Counted from the first letter of the stretch, positions 1-5,352 are shown. The stretch: DNA of 6,443 nucleotides from CAYUNT01 sp964446285 (GCA_964446285.1 CAYUNT010000230.1:1-6443); one strand, 5' to 3'. Numbers and translations are program-made. The notes: generated by a model from the sequence alone, not told the origin.

Positions 1-24
1 GACGATCTATCGCGGCTCTTCAGG

Positions 25-104
25 CCGCCTGATTCCGGGCGGATTCGATTCCCAGGCCTTCGCTTCGCTCCGGCCTGGGCTAAGGGATTTCGGCCCGTTG
101 GGTC
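25..104. repeat. REP-like cluster of three hairpins
   Basis: Three stem-loops follow each other closely. CCGCC (25-29) pairs with GGCGG (38-42). CCCAGGCC (51-58) pairs perfectly with GGCCTGGG (72-79) around a 13-nt loop rich in TTCGC. GGCCC (92-96) pairs with GGGTC (100-104) with one G-U pair. The arrangement, a CCCAGGCC/GGCCTGGG hairpin followed by a GGCCC/GGGTC hairpin, resembles the dispersed intergenic REP-type elements common in large planctomycete- and verrucomicrobia-like genomes. No transposase is present. Membership of a repeat family is inferred, because only one copy lies in this window. Confidence 0.5.
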
Positions 105-244
105 TGAAGAAGAGAACGCTTTCTCCTGCAATCCCTGCTAATCATAGAAGGTTTACGGAATTGTCCTGGCCTTTGTGCCGGATGCAGCGAGTTTGTGCTT
201 GTCGGCCGTCCGGAAAAAGGCATCCTGATTCTTAAGTTGGCGAG

Positions 245-273
245 TTGACTCTTTCGCATCGACGTTCTATTCT
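245..273 (+). promoter_or_regulatory. Possible sigma70-type promoter for the secreted-protein gene
   Basis: TTGACT (245-250, 5 of 6 to consensus) and TATTCT (268-273, 4 of 6) are separated by 17 bp, the preferred spacing. Transcription would start near 280 and leave a leader of about 230 nt before the ATG at 509. A perfect TTGACA also lies at 398-403, but the only -10-like match behind it, GAGAAT at 415-420, is far too close (11 bp), so I rank it lower. Confidence 0.35.
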
Positions 274-320
274 TACTTTGCAGGTCATTTTTTTGCGGGA
301 GGTCTTCTCGATGGGTGGCG

Positions 321-386
321 GCCTATTTTACGGGACAACAAAGTGGCGCCGAGAGACGTGCAAAGTGGGCAGGGAATAAAATAGGC
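321..386. repeat. Perfect 10-bp inverted repeat
   Basis: GCCTATTTTA (321-330) and TAAAATAGGC (377-386) are exact reverse complements separated by 46 nt. There is no T-tract directly after the second arm, so it is not a normal terminator. The long loop suggests either a two-site binding sequence for a dimeric regulator or a basal stem of a structured leader RNA, since it lies in the untranslated leader of the 509-1951 gene if the promoter at 245-273 is used. The second arm includes TAAAAT, which could also act as a -10 box. Confidence 0.4.
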
Positions 387-491
387 TAAAAGCGATATTG
401 ACAGGATATTGAGGGAGAATCTGTCCTCTCTGGCAATTCATCCGGAGGATTTCAGAAAGAGGGACTCGGTCGTTTCAGGAGCACATTTCAC

Positions 492-497
492 AGGGGG
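492..497 (+). promoter_or_regulatory. Ribosome binding site of the secreted-protein gene
   Basis: AGGGGG lies 11 nt before the ATG at 509 and supports that start. A better-looking GGAGG at 444-448 has no suitably spaced start codon, so it is not used for this frame. Confidence 0.5.
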
Positions 498-508
498 ATG
501 ACATAATC

Positions 509-1951
509 ATGCGAGGTGCATTGGCGCAATCCCGCTTCCGCGCGGCCACGCCAGTTTTGATTTTTTCTATTTTCATAACTGCGGCGCAGATATTTTTTGC
601 CCCTTCTGCTGTTCGAGGGGAAAGCCAGAATCTGAAGTTTGTGGGGCAAATTGGCGGAGTCTGCAGCGCGCTTGTGGTTGATGGGAATTCTGCCTGCGCA
701 AGCCAGGGCGCAGGAGATGCTCTGCTTTCGCCAACGCCTTCGCCCACGCCAATTCCCTCCGCCACCAGAACCCCCTTTCCGACGATTTCCGCCACGCCGT
801 CGCCTTCTCCTTCGCCATCGCTCACGCCGTCGCTTTCTCCGACGCTTTCGCCCACGCCTCCTCTTCCCTCGCCTACGCCTTCTCCAACCCCCGAGGGCGA
901 TATTCAGGTGTATGATATTCGAATCCGAACCAGTCGGCTGAGTGATTTGAAGTGCAGGGTGGTTTCGCAACTGGATTTTCCGGGCGCGCTGAAAACGGTC
1001 GATCTGAGGCTGACCGAGGCGAATCCGGCGCGGATCGGAGGAACAATCGCCATCAGCGGCGTGAATGAGAGCACATACGGCAACGCCAAATTCAGGGGCG
1101 CTTTCACCTGGGACGCGAAGAAGTCCCAGTGCGGAATCCGCCTTTCGGTCACAGGCAGCAGCAAGACGGTGCACGAATCGTTCAAGGGAGTGCTGGTGGC
1201 GTATCGCAGCGGGAATCGTCTGGTGGTGGACGCTTCCAAGTCCAAGTTCATTTTGAAAACTCCCAAGTATGGCAAGCCGGTATCAGCGGCATGGATTGGC
1301 GAGGGCGCGCTGCGAAATCCGGCCTATGAGGCCGTAATTGACGGACTGGATTTCCGCCAGGCCGATACCAAGGGCAGGGTTTTCCGCTCTGAGATGGGGA
1401 CGATGACGCTTCCCTGGGGCGAGGCGCTCAGCCCTAAAAAGCGAGGTCTTGTGGAAAAGCGCTCCTTCAAGCGCGTGAGCGGCGGAGGGATGCTGGAACG
1501 GCGCTCCTACACGATGCAATTTTCGCCCTCCCAGGCGGGTCGATTCACTCTGGCGACCAATTGGTTCACGCCGGGCGAACCAGCGGAATTCCCGCTGCAG
1601 TCCGCCACCTACAAGAGCTATCGCAGTTCGGGGACGCTCAAACCGCCCTGGCGGCAAGACTTTGCGATGACAATCGGCATGGCTTGGCAACCTTCAGAAA
1701 TGGCGAAATCGCAAGTGGGGGAGAAGGAGGCGTCGGAGGCGGCGGCATTGGCGGATTCTTCGGAAGACACTGCGCGGAGCGGTGTCGGCTCATCGAGCAG
1801 CGCATCGACCAAGGAAGAAGAAGGCCAAACGGAAGCGAACTCAGTGTTGCCGGCGCCAATCGCCACGCCTTATTTTCAACTCAACCTGCCCTTTTCCGAT
1901 TCCGCCAGCCCCATTCCCAGCGCCACCCCGCGCGTAACGCCCAACGGATAA
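509..1951 (+). CDS. Exported protein with Pro/Ser/Thr-rich linker, function unknown
   Basis: I do not recognise a family over the full 480 residues. Residues 1-37 look like a Sec signal peptide: basic start (R2, R9, R11), a hydrophobic core about 15-31, and a likely cleavage after A34 or G37. Residues 41-66 (LKFVGQIGG, ALVVDGN, SACASQGA) resemble the first strands of an LVIVD-type beta-propeller blade but break off. Residues 74-128 are a linker of SPTP-like units. Residues 131-395 are rich in alternating hydrophobic/polar strands with a possible disulfide pair (C149, C208), consistent with an extracellular beta-fold. Residues 396-450 are Ala/Ser/Glu-rich and probably disordered, and the C-terminus has a short second Ser/Thr-Pro tract (465-479). 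There is no LPxTG, lipobox or C-terminal membrane anchor. The gene stands alone, 241 bp before rpsL. Strong codon-position bias and a good RBS argue that it is real. Confidence 0.8.
   Translation: MRGALAQSRFRAATPVLIFSIFITAAQIFFAPSAVRGESQNLKFVGQIGGVCSALVVDGNSACASQGAGDALLSPTPSPTPIPSATRTPFPTISATPSPSPSPSLTPSLSPTLSPTPPLPSPTPSPTPEGDIQVYDIRIRTSRLSDLKCRVVSQLDFPGALKTVDLRLTEANPARIGGTIAISGVNESTYGNAKFRGAFTWDAKKSQCGIRLSVTGSSKTVHESFKGVLVAYRSGNRLVVDASKSKFILKTPKYGKPVSAAWIGEGALRNPAYEAVIDGLDFRQADTKGRVFRSEMGTMTLPWGEALSPKKRGLVEKRSFKRVSGGGMLERRSYTMQFSPSQAGRFTLATNWFTPGEPAEFPLQSATYKSYRSSGTLKPPWRQDFAMTIGMAWQPSEMAKSQVGEKEASEAAALADSSEDTARSGVGSSSSASTKEEEGQTEANSVLPAPIATPYFQLNLPFSDSASPIPSATPRVTPNG
728..892 (+). repeat. 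Pyrimidine-rich tandem repeats coding a Ser/Thr-Pro linker
   Basis: The stretch encodes residues 74-128 of the exported protein as irregular 6- to 12-bp repeats built from TCGCC, ACGCC and TCTCC triplet pairs (coding SP and TP). The + strand is almost purine-free. Such linkers usually separate independently folded extracellular domains and are often O-glycosylated. Repeats of this kind change length by slippage. The same DNA read antisense gives Gly/Glu-rich frames that are artefacts. Confidence 0.75.
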
Positions 1952-1992
1952 GTGCTGGAATTTCAGTCAGGTCCTTGCTTATATTCGGGGAG

Positions 1993-2018
1993 CGGCGGCT
2001 ATTGTTTTGGAGCCGCCG
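1993..2018. other. Stem-loop after the exported-protein gene
   Basis: CGGCGGCT (1993-2000) and AGCCGCCG (2011-2018) form a perfect 8-bp GC-rich stem with a 10-nt loop. It lies 42 bp after the stop codon. It lacks a T-tract on either strand, so it is not a standard intrinsic terminator. It could protect the 3' end of the upstream mRNA or be a remnant of a repeat. Confidence 0.45.
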
Positions 2019-2059
2019 AGCCTCGTAAAAAAATGCTTTGGCAAAATTCGAGTTTGACC

Positions 2060-2089
2060 TTGACCGCACAATCTCAAAGGCCCTAAAAA
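2060..2089 (+). promoter_or_regulatory. Possible promoter of rpsL-rpsG
   Basis: TTGACC (2060-2065, 5 of 6) and TAAAAA (2084-2089, 4 of 6) are separated by 18 bp. A second copy of TTGACC sits directly before it at 2054-2059. Transcription would begin around 2096, just before the hairpin at 2101-2126, leaving a leader of about 97 nt before the rpsL ATG. No better promoter is visible between that hairpin and rpsL. Confidence 0.4.
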
Positions 2090-2100
2090 AATCTTTTGCG

Positions 2101-2135
2101 CGGACGAGTATCCACATACTCGTCTGCCATTTTTT
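2101..2135 (+). terminator. Rho-independent terminator or attenuator upstream of rpsL
   Basis: GACGAGTAT (2103-2111) pairs perfectly with ATACTCGTC (2116-2124) around the loop CCAC, and two further pairs (C2101-G2126 and a G-U) extend it to 11 bp. Six T residues follow at 2130-2135. This has the form of a + strand intrinsic terminator, although the stem is only moderately GC-rich and 3 nt separate it from the T-tract. It lies 179 bp beyond the end of the exported-protein gene and only 57 bp before rpsL, so it either ends the upstream transcript or acts as an attenuator in the rpsL leader. Confidence 0.65.
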
Positions 2136-2142
2136 ATCAGTC

Positions 2143-2172
2143 CCGCCGCTGGGATCAGGAAATCCGGGGCGG
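2143..2172 (+). promoter_or_regulatory. Two-tier leader hairpin before rpsL
   Basis: An outer stem CCGCC (2143-2147) with GGCGG (2168-2172) encloses an inner stem GGAT (2152-2155) with ATCC (2162-2165), loop CAGGAA, with an asymmetric internal loop (GCTG opposite GG). It ends 9 nt before the AGGA of the rpsL ribosome binding site (2182-2185). An irregular stem with an internal loop in front of a ribosomal-protein operon is the usual shape of an autoregulatory leader, but I do not recognise a named leader family and that role is inferred. Confidence 0.35.
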
Positions 2173-2192
2173 CATCACAGACAGGAAACCCT

Positions 2193-2567
2193 ATGCCGAC
2201 GATCAATCAATTGGTGCGAAAAGGGCGCCAGCGCCTGAAAAAGAAGAACAAAGTTCCCGCTCTCGCCAGCTGTCCGCAGAAGCGCGGCGTATGCACACGC
2301 GTTTACACAACCACCCCCAAGAAGCCTAACTCGGCGCTTCGCAAGGTGGCGCGCGTTCGCCTGACCAATGGATTTGAGGTCACTGCCTACATCCCGGGCG
2401 AAGGTCACAACCTCCAGGAACACTCGATCGTCCTGATCCGCGGAGGCCGTGTGAAGGACCTTCCGGGTATCCGGTATCATGTATTGCGCGGAATCCTGGA
2501 CACACAAGGCGTGGCGAATCGACGCCGCGGACGCTCGAAATACGGCGCCAAGCGCCCGAAAGAATAA
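2193..2567 (+). CDS. rpsL: 30S ribosomal protein S12
   Basis: S12 sits at the interface of the small-subunit decoding centre and helps monitor codon-anticodon pairing. The 124-residue length equals that of the E. coli protein, and near-identical blocks run throughout: NQLVRK (5-10), CPQKRGVCTRVYTTTPKKPN (27-46), VRLTNGFEVT (55-64), GEGHNLQEHS (69-78), LIRGGRVKDLPG (81-92) and the RSKYG-KRP tail. K43 and K88 (counting Met) are the wild-type lysines whose replacement commonly gives streptomycin resistance, so the site is the sensitive form. D89 in KDLPG is the residue methylthiolated by RimO in many bacteria. The ATG has AGGA at 2182-2185, 7 nt upstream. rpsG follows after 12 bp. Confidence 0.98.
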   Translation: MPTINQLVRKGRQRLKKKNKVPALASCPQKRGVCTRVYTTTPKKPNSALRKVARVRLTNGFEVTAYIPGEGHNLQEHSIVLIRGGRVKDLPGIRYHVLRGILDTQGVANRRRGRSKYGAKRPKE

Positions 2568-2579
2568 GGATCGCACACC

Positions 2580-3053
2580 ATGAGCCGAAAAAAACACTCC
2601 ATTGAACGCCCCATTTTGCCAGATACACGCTATGGCAGCAAACTCGTCTCGAAGTTCATCAATTGCATGATGCGAGGCGGAAAGAAAAGCGTAACGGAAA
2701 AAGCCTTCTATAAGGCAATGGACATCGTCTCGGAAAAGATCAAGGAAACCGCGCCGTTGGACATTTTCCTTCAGGCCCTGGAAAACGTGAAACCGGTCCT
2801 CGAAGTGAAAAGCCGGCGCGTTGGCGGCGCCAACTACCAAGTGCCTGTCGAAGGGCGTCTGGCCCGCCGCCAGGCCCTTTCGTTCCGCTGGCTTATCACC
2901 AGCGCCCGTTCGCGCCCCGAGCGCGGAACGCCAAACAAACTCGCGCTCGAAATTGTCGATGCCTTCAATAACACAGGCATCGCCGTGAAGAAAAAAGAAG
3001 ACACGCACCGCATGGCGGAAGCCAACAAGGCGTTTGCCCACTATCGCTGGTAG
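2580..3053 (+). CDS. rpsG: 30S ribosomal protein S7
   Basis: S7 nucleates assembly of the 3' (head) domain of 16S rRNA and lies near the E site. The 157 residues match the normal bacterial length. Diagnostic blocks are the basic start SRKK, DTRYGSKLVSKFIN (15-28), ALENVKPVLEVKSRRVGG (66-83), ANYQVPVE (84-91), RWLI-ARSR (103-112) and the C-terminal KKKEDTHRMAEANKAFAHYRW region (137-157). Its ribosome binding site AAGGA (2566-2570) includes the last bases of the rpsL stop codon, so the two genes are co-transcribed and probably translationally coupled. The 12-bp gap is too short for the roughly 100-nt rpsL-rpsG regulatory structure to which S7 binds in E. coli. The gene is followed by a strong terminator rather than by fusA. 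Confidence 0.98.
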   Translation: MSRKKHSIERPILPDTRYGSKLVSKFINCMMRGGKKSVTEKAFYKAMDIVSEKIKETAPLDIFLQALENVKPVLEVKSRRVGGANYQVPVEGRLARRQALSFRWLITSARSRPERGTPNKLALEIVDAFNNTGIAVKKKEDTHRMAEANKAFAHYRW

Positions 3054-3188
3054 GCGCGCGCTTGGCGGTTTCAGGAGAGTTTCCGCGGCGGCATTTCCGA
3101 TTCGGAGCACTGGCCTGCGCCGCATTCTCCAGAAACTTCGGCTTCCATTTCGCCGGCAACGGTTGCAGGCAATTTGAGTGAAGGTTCT

Positions 3189-3229
3189 TGCGGGGTTTTC
3201 CTCACCAGGAAAGCCCCGCAGTCTTTTTT
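3189..3229 (+). terminator. Strong Rho-independent terminator of rpsL-rpsG
   Basis: TGCGGGGTTTTCCT (3189-3202) pairs with AGGAAAGCCCCGCA (3207-3220) over 14 bp with a single G-U pair and the tetraloop CACC. Three bases later comes a run of six T (3224-3229). The stem length, GC-rich base and T-tract make this the clearest signal of its type in the window. It lies 136 bp after the rpsG stop and closes the str transcript before any elongation-factor gene. Confidence 0.93.
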
Positions 3230-3274
3230 GCCTCTGGCGGCGTCAAAATGAATACTGATCTGCGTATCATAATC

Positions 3275-3310
3275 ATGGGACCTGCGAGACGAATGGGACC
3301 TATGGGATAC
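3275..3310. repeat. Degenerate 9-bp tandem repeat, unit ATGGGACCT
   Basis: Four consecutive 9-bp units can be read: ATGGGACCT, GCGAGACGA, ATGGGACCT, ATGGGATAC. Units 1 and 3 are identical, unit 4 matches in six of nine positions and unit 2 is strongly diverged. I recall similar TGGGAC-based short repeats in intergenic DNA of several planctomycete-like and Hydrogenedentes-like genomes, but cannot verify this here. The tract ends directly at a TTGACA hexamer (3311-3316). Confidence 0.5.
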
Positions 3311-3475
3311 TTGACAGCTGAAGCGAGCGCATACGCTGTATAGGTTTGCCAGGCTCCTGATTGTGCCAATGAAAATGTAAAAAGCGCGCTAGGACGCGAA
3401 TTATTGCGTGCGAATGCCGGAAACGGTTGACCTTGCGTCTGAAATGGCCCCATAGAAAATACATGAGTGGCAGGA

Positions 3476-3526
3476 CAGACCTCCTCTCAGGGATGGATTT
3501 TCCCTGCGTGGTGTATGGAGGGTCTG
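3476..3526 (+). promoter_or_regulatory. Structured leader upstream of rfbD
   Basis: CAGACC (3476-3481) pairs with GGTCTG (3521-3526), and after one bulged G (3520) TCC (3482-3484) pairs with GGA (3517-3519). An inner stem CAGGGA (3488-3493) pairs with TCCCTG (3501-3506) around a 7-nt loop. Together they make a nested, asymmetric stem-loop ending 26 nt before the rfbD GGAGGA. It has no T-tract and matches no riboswitch class I know. A transcription-factor site or an RNA control element are both possible. Confidence 0.35.
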
Positions 3527-3569
3527 CCTCCGCCCGATTCAAGATCAACTTCGGAGGATTTTCACGGCC

Positions 3570-4517
3570 ATGACTCCGGCCTCCCCCAAACCCTCCATGC
3601 GCGCCAAATCCATTGCCGTCACGGGCGCCGACGGCATGTTGGGCACAGAACTCGTCAAGCAGTTGCGCCGCATGGAAGGGGTGCGTCTTTTCCCTCTTAC
3701 CATCAAAGATGTGGACATTACGGACTTGATCGCGGTGCGCGACCGCCTGCGCGCTCTCCGGCCCGATATTCTCATTCATACTGCCGCGTTCACTCAGGTG
3801 GACACGGCCGAAAAAGAACCGCTCACCGCCTTTATGGTCAACGCGGAAGGCACCAAGAATCTGGCGTTTTTCTGCCGCGATCTTGGCATCGAGATGGTCC
3901 ACATTTCGACCGATTATGTTTTCGATGGCGAAAAAGGGAAACCTTATGTCGAAAAGGACCGCACATGCCCCATCAACACTTATGGGCGGACCAAGGAATT
4001 GGCCGAGCAGTATGTGCAGGGGCTTCTGGACCGTTACAAAATCATCCGCACATCCTGGCTGAACGGCTTGGGCGGCCCATATCCGCGCAATTTCATCGAA
4101 ACGATTTTGCGCATCGCCAAGCAAAAGAACAGCCTTTCGGTTGTGGACGACCAGATCGGGTGCCCGACCTTTACATTCGACCTCGCCCGCTGCCTGATTC
4201 TGCTTTTGGAAACTCCCGAAAGCGGGATATTTCATATAACGAATTCGGAATGCTGTTCCTGGCACGAACTGGCCAGCGAAATCATCCGCGTGTCCGGCCT
4301 GGCGGGAGTGGAGGTGAATCCAATAAAAACCTCGCAGTTCCGCTCGCTGGCCCGCCGTCCCAAATTCAGTGTTTTGCGCAACAAGCGGCTTGAGGAAATG
4401 GGTTTTGACCCGCTGCCCACTTGGCGCGAGGGGCTGCGCGAGTATTTCCGCCGCCGCCGCCTTCGCGAGAAAGCCATGCTCACTCCGCCCCCACTTGATC
4501 AGGAATCCCTTGTGTGA
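3570..4517 (+). CDS. rfbD: dTDP-4-dehydrorhamnose reductase (RmlD)
   Basis: Catalyses the last step of dTDP-L-rhamnose synthesis, reducing dTDP-4-dehydro-L-rhamnose with NAD(P)H in the cytoplasm and supplying rhamnose for surface polysaccharides. It is an extended short-chain reductase: Rossmann glycine motif VTGADGMLG (17-25), D50-I-T-D after strand 3, the IHTAAFT-VD block (69-78), STDYVFDG (113-120), and catalytic YxxxK at Y138-K142 (YGRTK). RmlD-specific signatures are VDDQIGCPT (192-200) and RRPKFSVL (262-269). At 315 residues it is slightly long; the extra is a basic tail after 292 and a short N-terminal extension. GGAGGA at 3553-3558, 11 nt before the ATG, supports this start over M10. 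No rfbA, rfbB or rfbC is nearby, so the rest of the pathway must be elsewhere. First gene of the coupled operon. A related sugar-nucleotide reductase is the main alternative. Confidence 0.88.
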   Translation: MTPASPKPSMRAKSIAVTGADGMLGTELVKQLRRMEGVRLFPLTIKDVDITDLIAVRDRLRALRPDILIHTAAFTQVDTAEKEPLTAFMVNAEGTKNLAFFCRDLGIEMVHISTDYVFDGEKGKPYVEKDRTCPINTYGRTKELAEQYVQGLLDRYKIIRTSWLNGLGGPYPRNFIETILRIAKQKNSLSVVDDQIGCPTFTFDLARCLILLLETPESGIFHITNSECCSWHELASEIIRVSGLAGVEVNPIKTSQFRSLARRPKFSVLRNKRLEEMGFDPLPTWREGLREYFRRRRLREKAMLTPPPLDQESLV

Positions 4518-5350
4518 CCTCGCTAGCCCTGCCGCTTCGGCGCGTGGGAATTGTGCTGCGCGATTCGTCGGACGCCGAAACCATCAAGCAGGCGCGCGCC
4601 GCCTTTGAGCAACGCGGCGCGGCCGTTGAACTCATTCACGAATCCGAAGCGCCCACGCCTGGCGGACATGTTCCTGCCCCCGCGCCTGAGGCGGCTTTTG
4701 ATTTGATGATTGCCCTGGGCGGCGATGGCACAGTTCTGCGCGCATTCCACGCTCACCCAGGCGTTCCTATTCTTGGAATCAATTTCGGAACTCTCGGATT
4801 TCTTACCGCCTGCGATGCCGCAGAGATGGAAAAAGCAGTTGAGAACATCTATTCCGGGCAGTCATTTCTCGAAGAGCGCCTGGTTCTCCAAAGCATTCAT
4901 CGCGGCGTGCTTCGCCTTGTCCTCAACGAACTGGTCATCAAGGGAGTCACACGCATGGCCGATGTGGACGTGACTATTGATGAAAGCTTCGTGCATACGT
5001 TTCGCGGCGATGGTGTCATCATCGGAACACCCACTGGATCGACCAGTTACCTCATGTCCACAGGCAGCCCGATCCTGATGCCGCGCACGGATTGTTTTGT
5101 CCTCAACGGGATCAATGAGCACCGTTTTTCCGCGCGAAGCATCGTGATTCGCGGATCGTCCGCCGTCCGGCTGCGCTTGAATCCTTCGAGCCGAGAGCAT
5201 CAGGTTTTTCTTTGTCATGACGGGCGCGACAAGATCGAACTCGCCCCGGGCGAGGACATCGACGTCAGGCGCGCCCAGCAACCGGCCCGCCTTGTCTTTT
5301 TCGAACGCAACTATTTTTTCAAGAACCTCAAGTCACGTCTGAACTGGTGA
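4514..5350 (+). CDS. nadK: NAD kinase
   Basis: Phosphorylates NAD+ to NADP+, the only route to NADP in bacteria. The signature GGDGT is at 69-73, followed by the VPILGINFGTLGFL block (84-97), which contacts the nucleotide. N138-E139 (LNELVI) and the GDGVIIGTPTGSTSYL segment (165-180) match the substrate-binding core, and HDGR (235-238) corresponds to the family's DGQ loop. The 278-residue length is normal. The start is a GTG overlapping the rfbD stop as GTGA, with AGGA at 4501-4504 nine nt upstream, so translation is coupled to rfbD. One oddity: the region that usually reads SAGGPI and then TPICPHSLS-RP is STGSPI (182-187) and LNGINEHRFSARS (197-209), keeping only the His and the Ser-x-Arg. 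Overall identity is secure; substrate preference (NAD, NADH, ATP or polyphosphate) cannot be read from the sequence. Confidence 0.93.
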   Translation: MTSLALPLRRVGIVLRDSSDAETIKQARAAFEQRGAAVELIHESEAPTPGGHVPAPAPEAAFDLMIALGGDGTVLRAFHAHPGVPILGINFGTLGFLTACDAAEMEKAVENIYSGQSFLEERLVLQSIHRGVLRLVLNELVIKGVTRMADVDVTIDESFVHTFRGDGVIIGTPTGSTSYLMSTGSPILMPRTDCFVLNGINEHRFSARSIVIRGSSAVRLRLNPSSREHQVFLCHDGRDKIELAPGEDIDVRRAQQPARLVFFERNYFFKNLKSRLNW

Positions 5351-5352
5351 AC

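Larger units (their letters stand above)
1..508. other. Left intergenic region, no convincing gene
   Basis: No reading frame here has a start codon, a ribosome binding site and a recognisable product. Frame 2 is open from the left edge to a TAA at 233-235 (about 77 codons) and frame 1 to a TAA at 139-141, but both run through a hairpin-rich repeat and read as Arg/Pro/Gly-rich low-information peptide, so I do not call them. A truncated 3' end of an upstream gene cannot be excluded because the window starts inside the stretch. What it does hold is listed separately: a hairpin cluster, a possible promoter, an inverted repeat and the ribosome binding site of the next gene. Confidence 0.6.
3054..3569. 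other. Intergenic region between rpsG and rfbD
   Basis: No gene is supported in these 516 bp. It contains the rpsG terminator, a 9-bp repeat tract and a structured segment, each listed separately. Two weak promoter candidates for the downstream operon are visible: TTGACA at 3311-3316 with TACGCT at 3332-3337 (spacing only 15 bp) or TATAGG at 3339-3344 (22 bp, too long), and TTGACC at 3427-3432 with CATAGA at 3451-3456 (18 bp, poor -10). Neither is convincing. A 31-codon frame at 3248-3343 and an 83-codon minus-strand frame at 3202-3453 lack ribosome binding sites. Confidence 0.6.

Noticed and set aside
38..58. TTCGATT resembling a tRNA T-loop
   Set aside because: Flanking bases do not pair as a T-stem and no acceptor or anticodon arms are present.
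2..235. Open frame from the left edge to TAA at 233-235, possible end of an upstream gene
   Set aside because: It runs through a hairpin-rich repeat, frame 1 is also open there, and the peptide has no recognisable family features.
475..1174. Minus-strand frames opposite the exported-protein gene, Gly/Glu- or Arg-rich
   Set aside because: They are antisense readings of the Ser/Thr-Pro repeats; composition is an artefact and the + frame has the signal peptide and RBS.
1993..2018. GC-rich 8-bp hairpin as terminator of the exported-protein gene
   Set aside because: No T-tract follows on either strand; kept only as a stem-loop.
2568..2579. E. coli-type S7 autoregulatory site between rpsL and rpsG
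   Set aside because: The gap is only 12 bp, too short for that structure.
2175..3125. 316-codon minus-strand frame across rpsL and rpsG
   Set aside because: The + strand encodes two near-invariant ribosomal proteins; the long antisense frame follows from their codon bias.
3248..3343. 31-codon + strand frame reading through the ATGGGACCT repeat (Met-Gly-Pro units)
   Set aside because: No ribosome binding site, and its only pattern comes from the repeat itself.
3202..3453. 83-codon minus-strand frame in the rpsG-rfbD gap
   Set aside because: It ends inside the terminator stem, has no Shine-Dalgarno site, and partly reflects the 9-bp repeat.
3300..4265. 321-codon minus-strand frame opposite rfbD
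   Set aside because: No ribosome binding site or family motifs, and the + strand has clear RmlD motifs.
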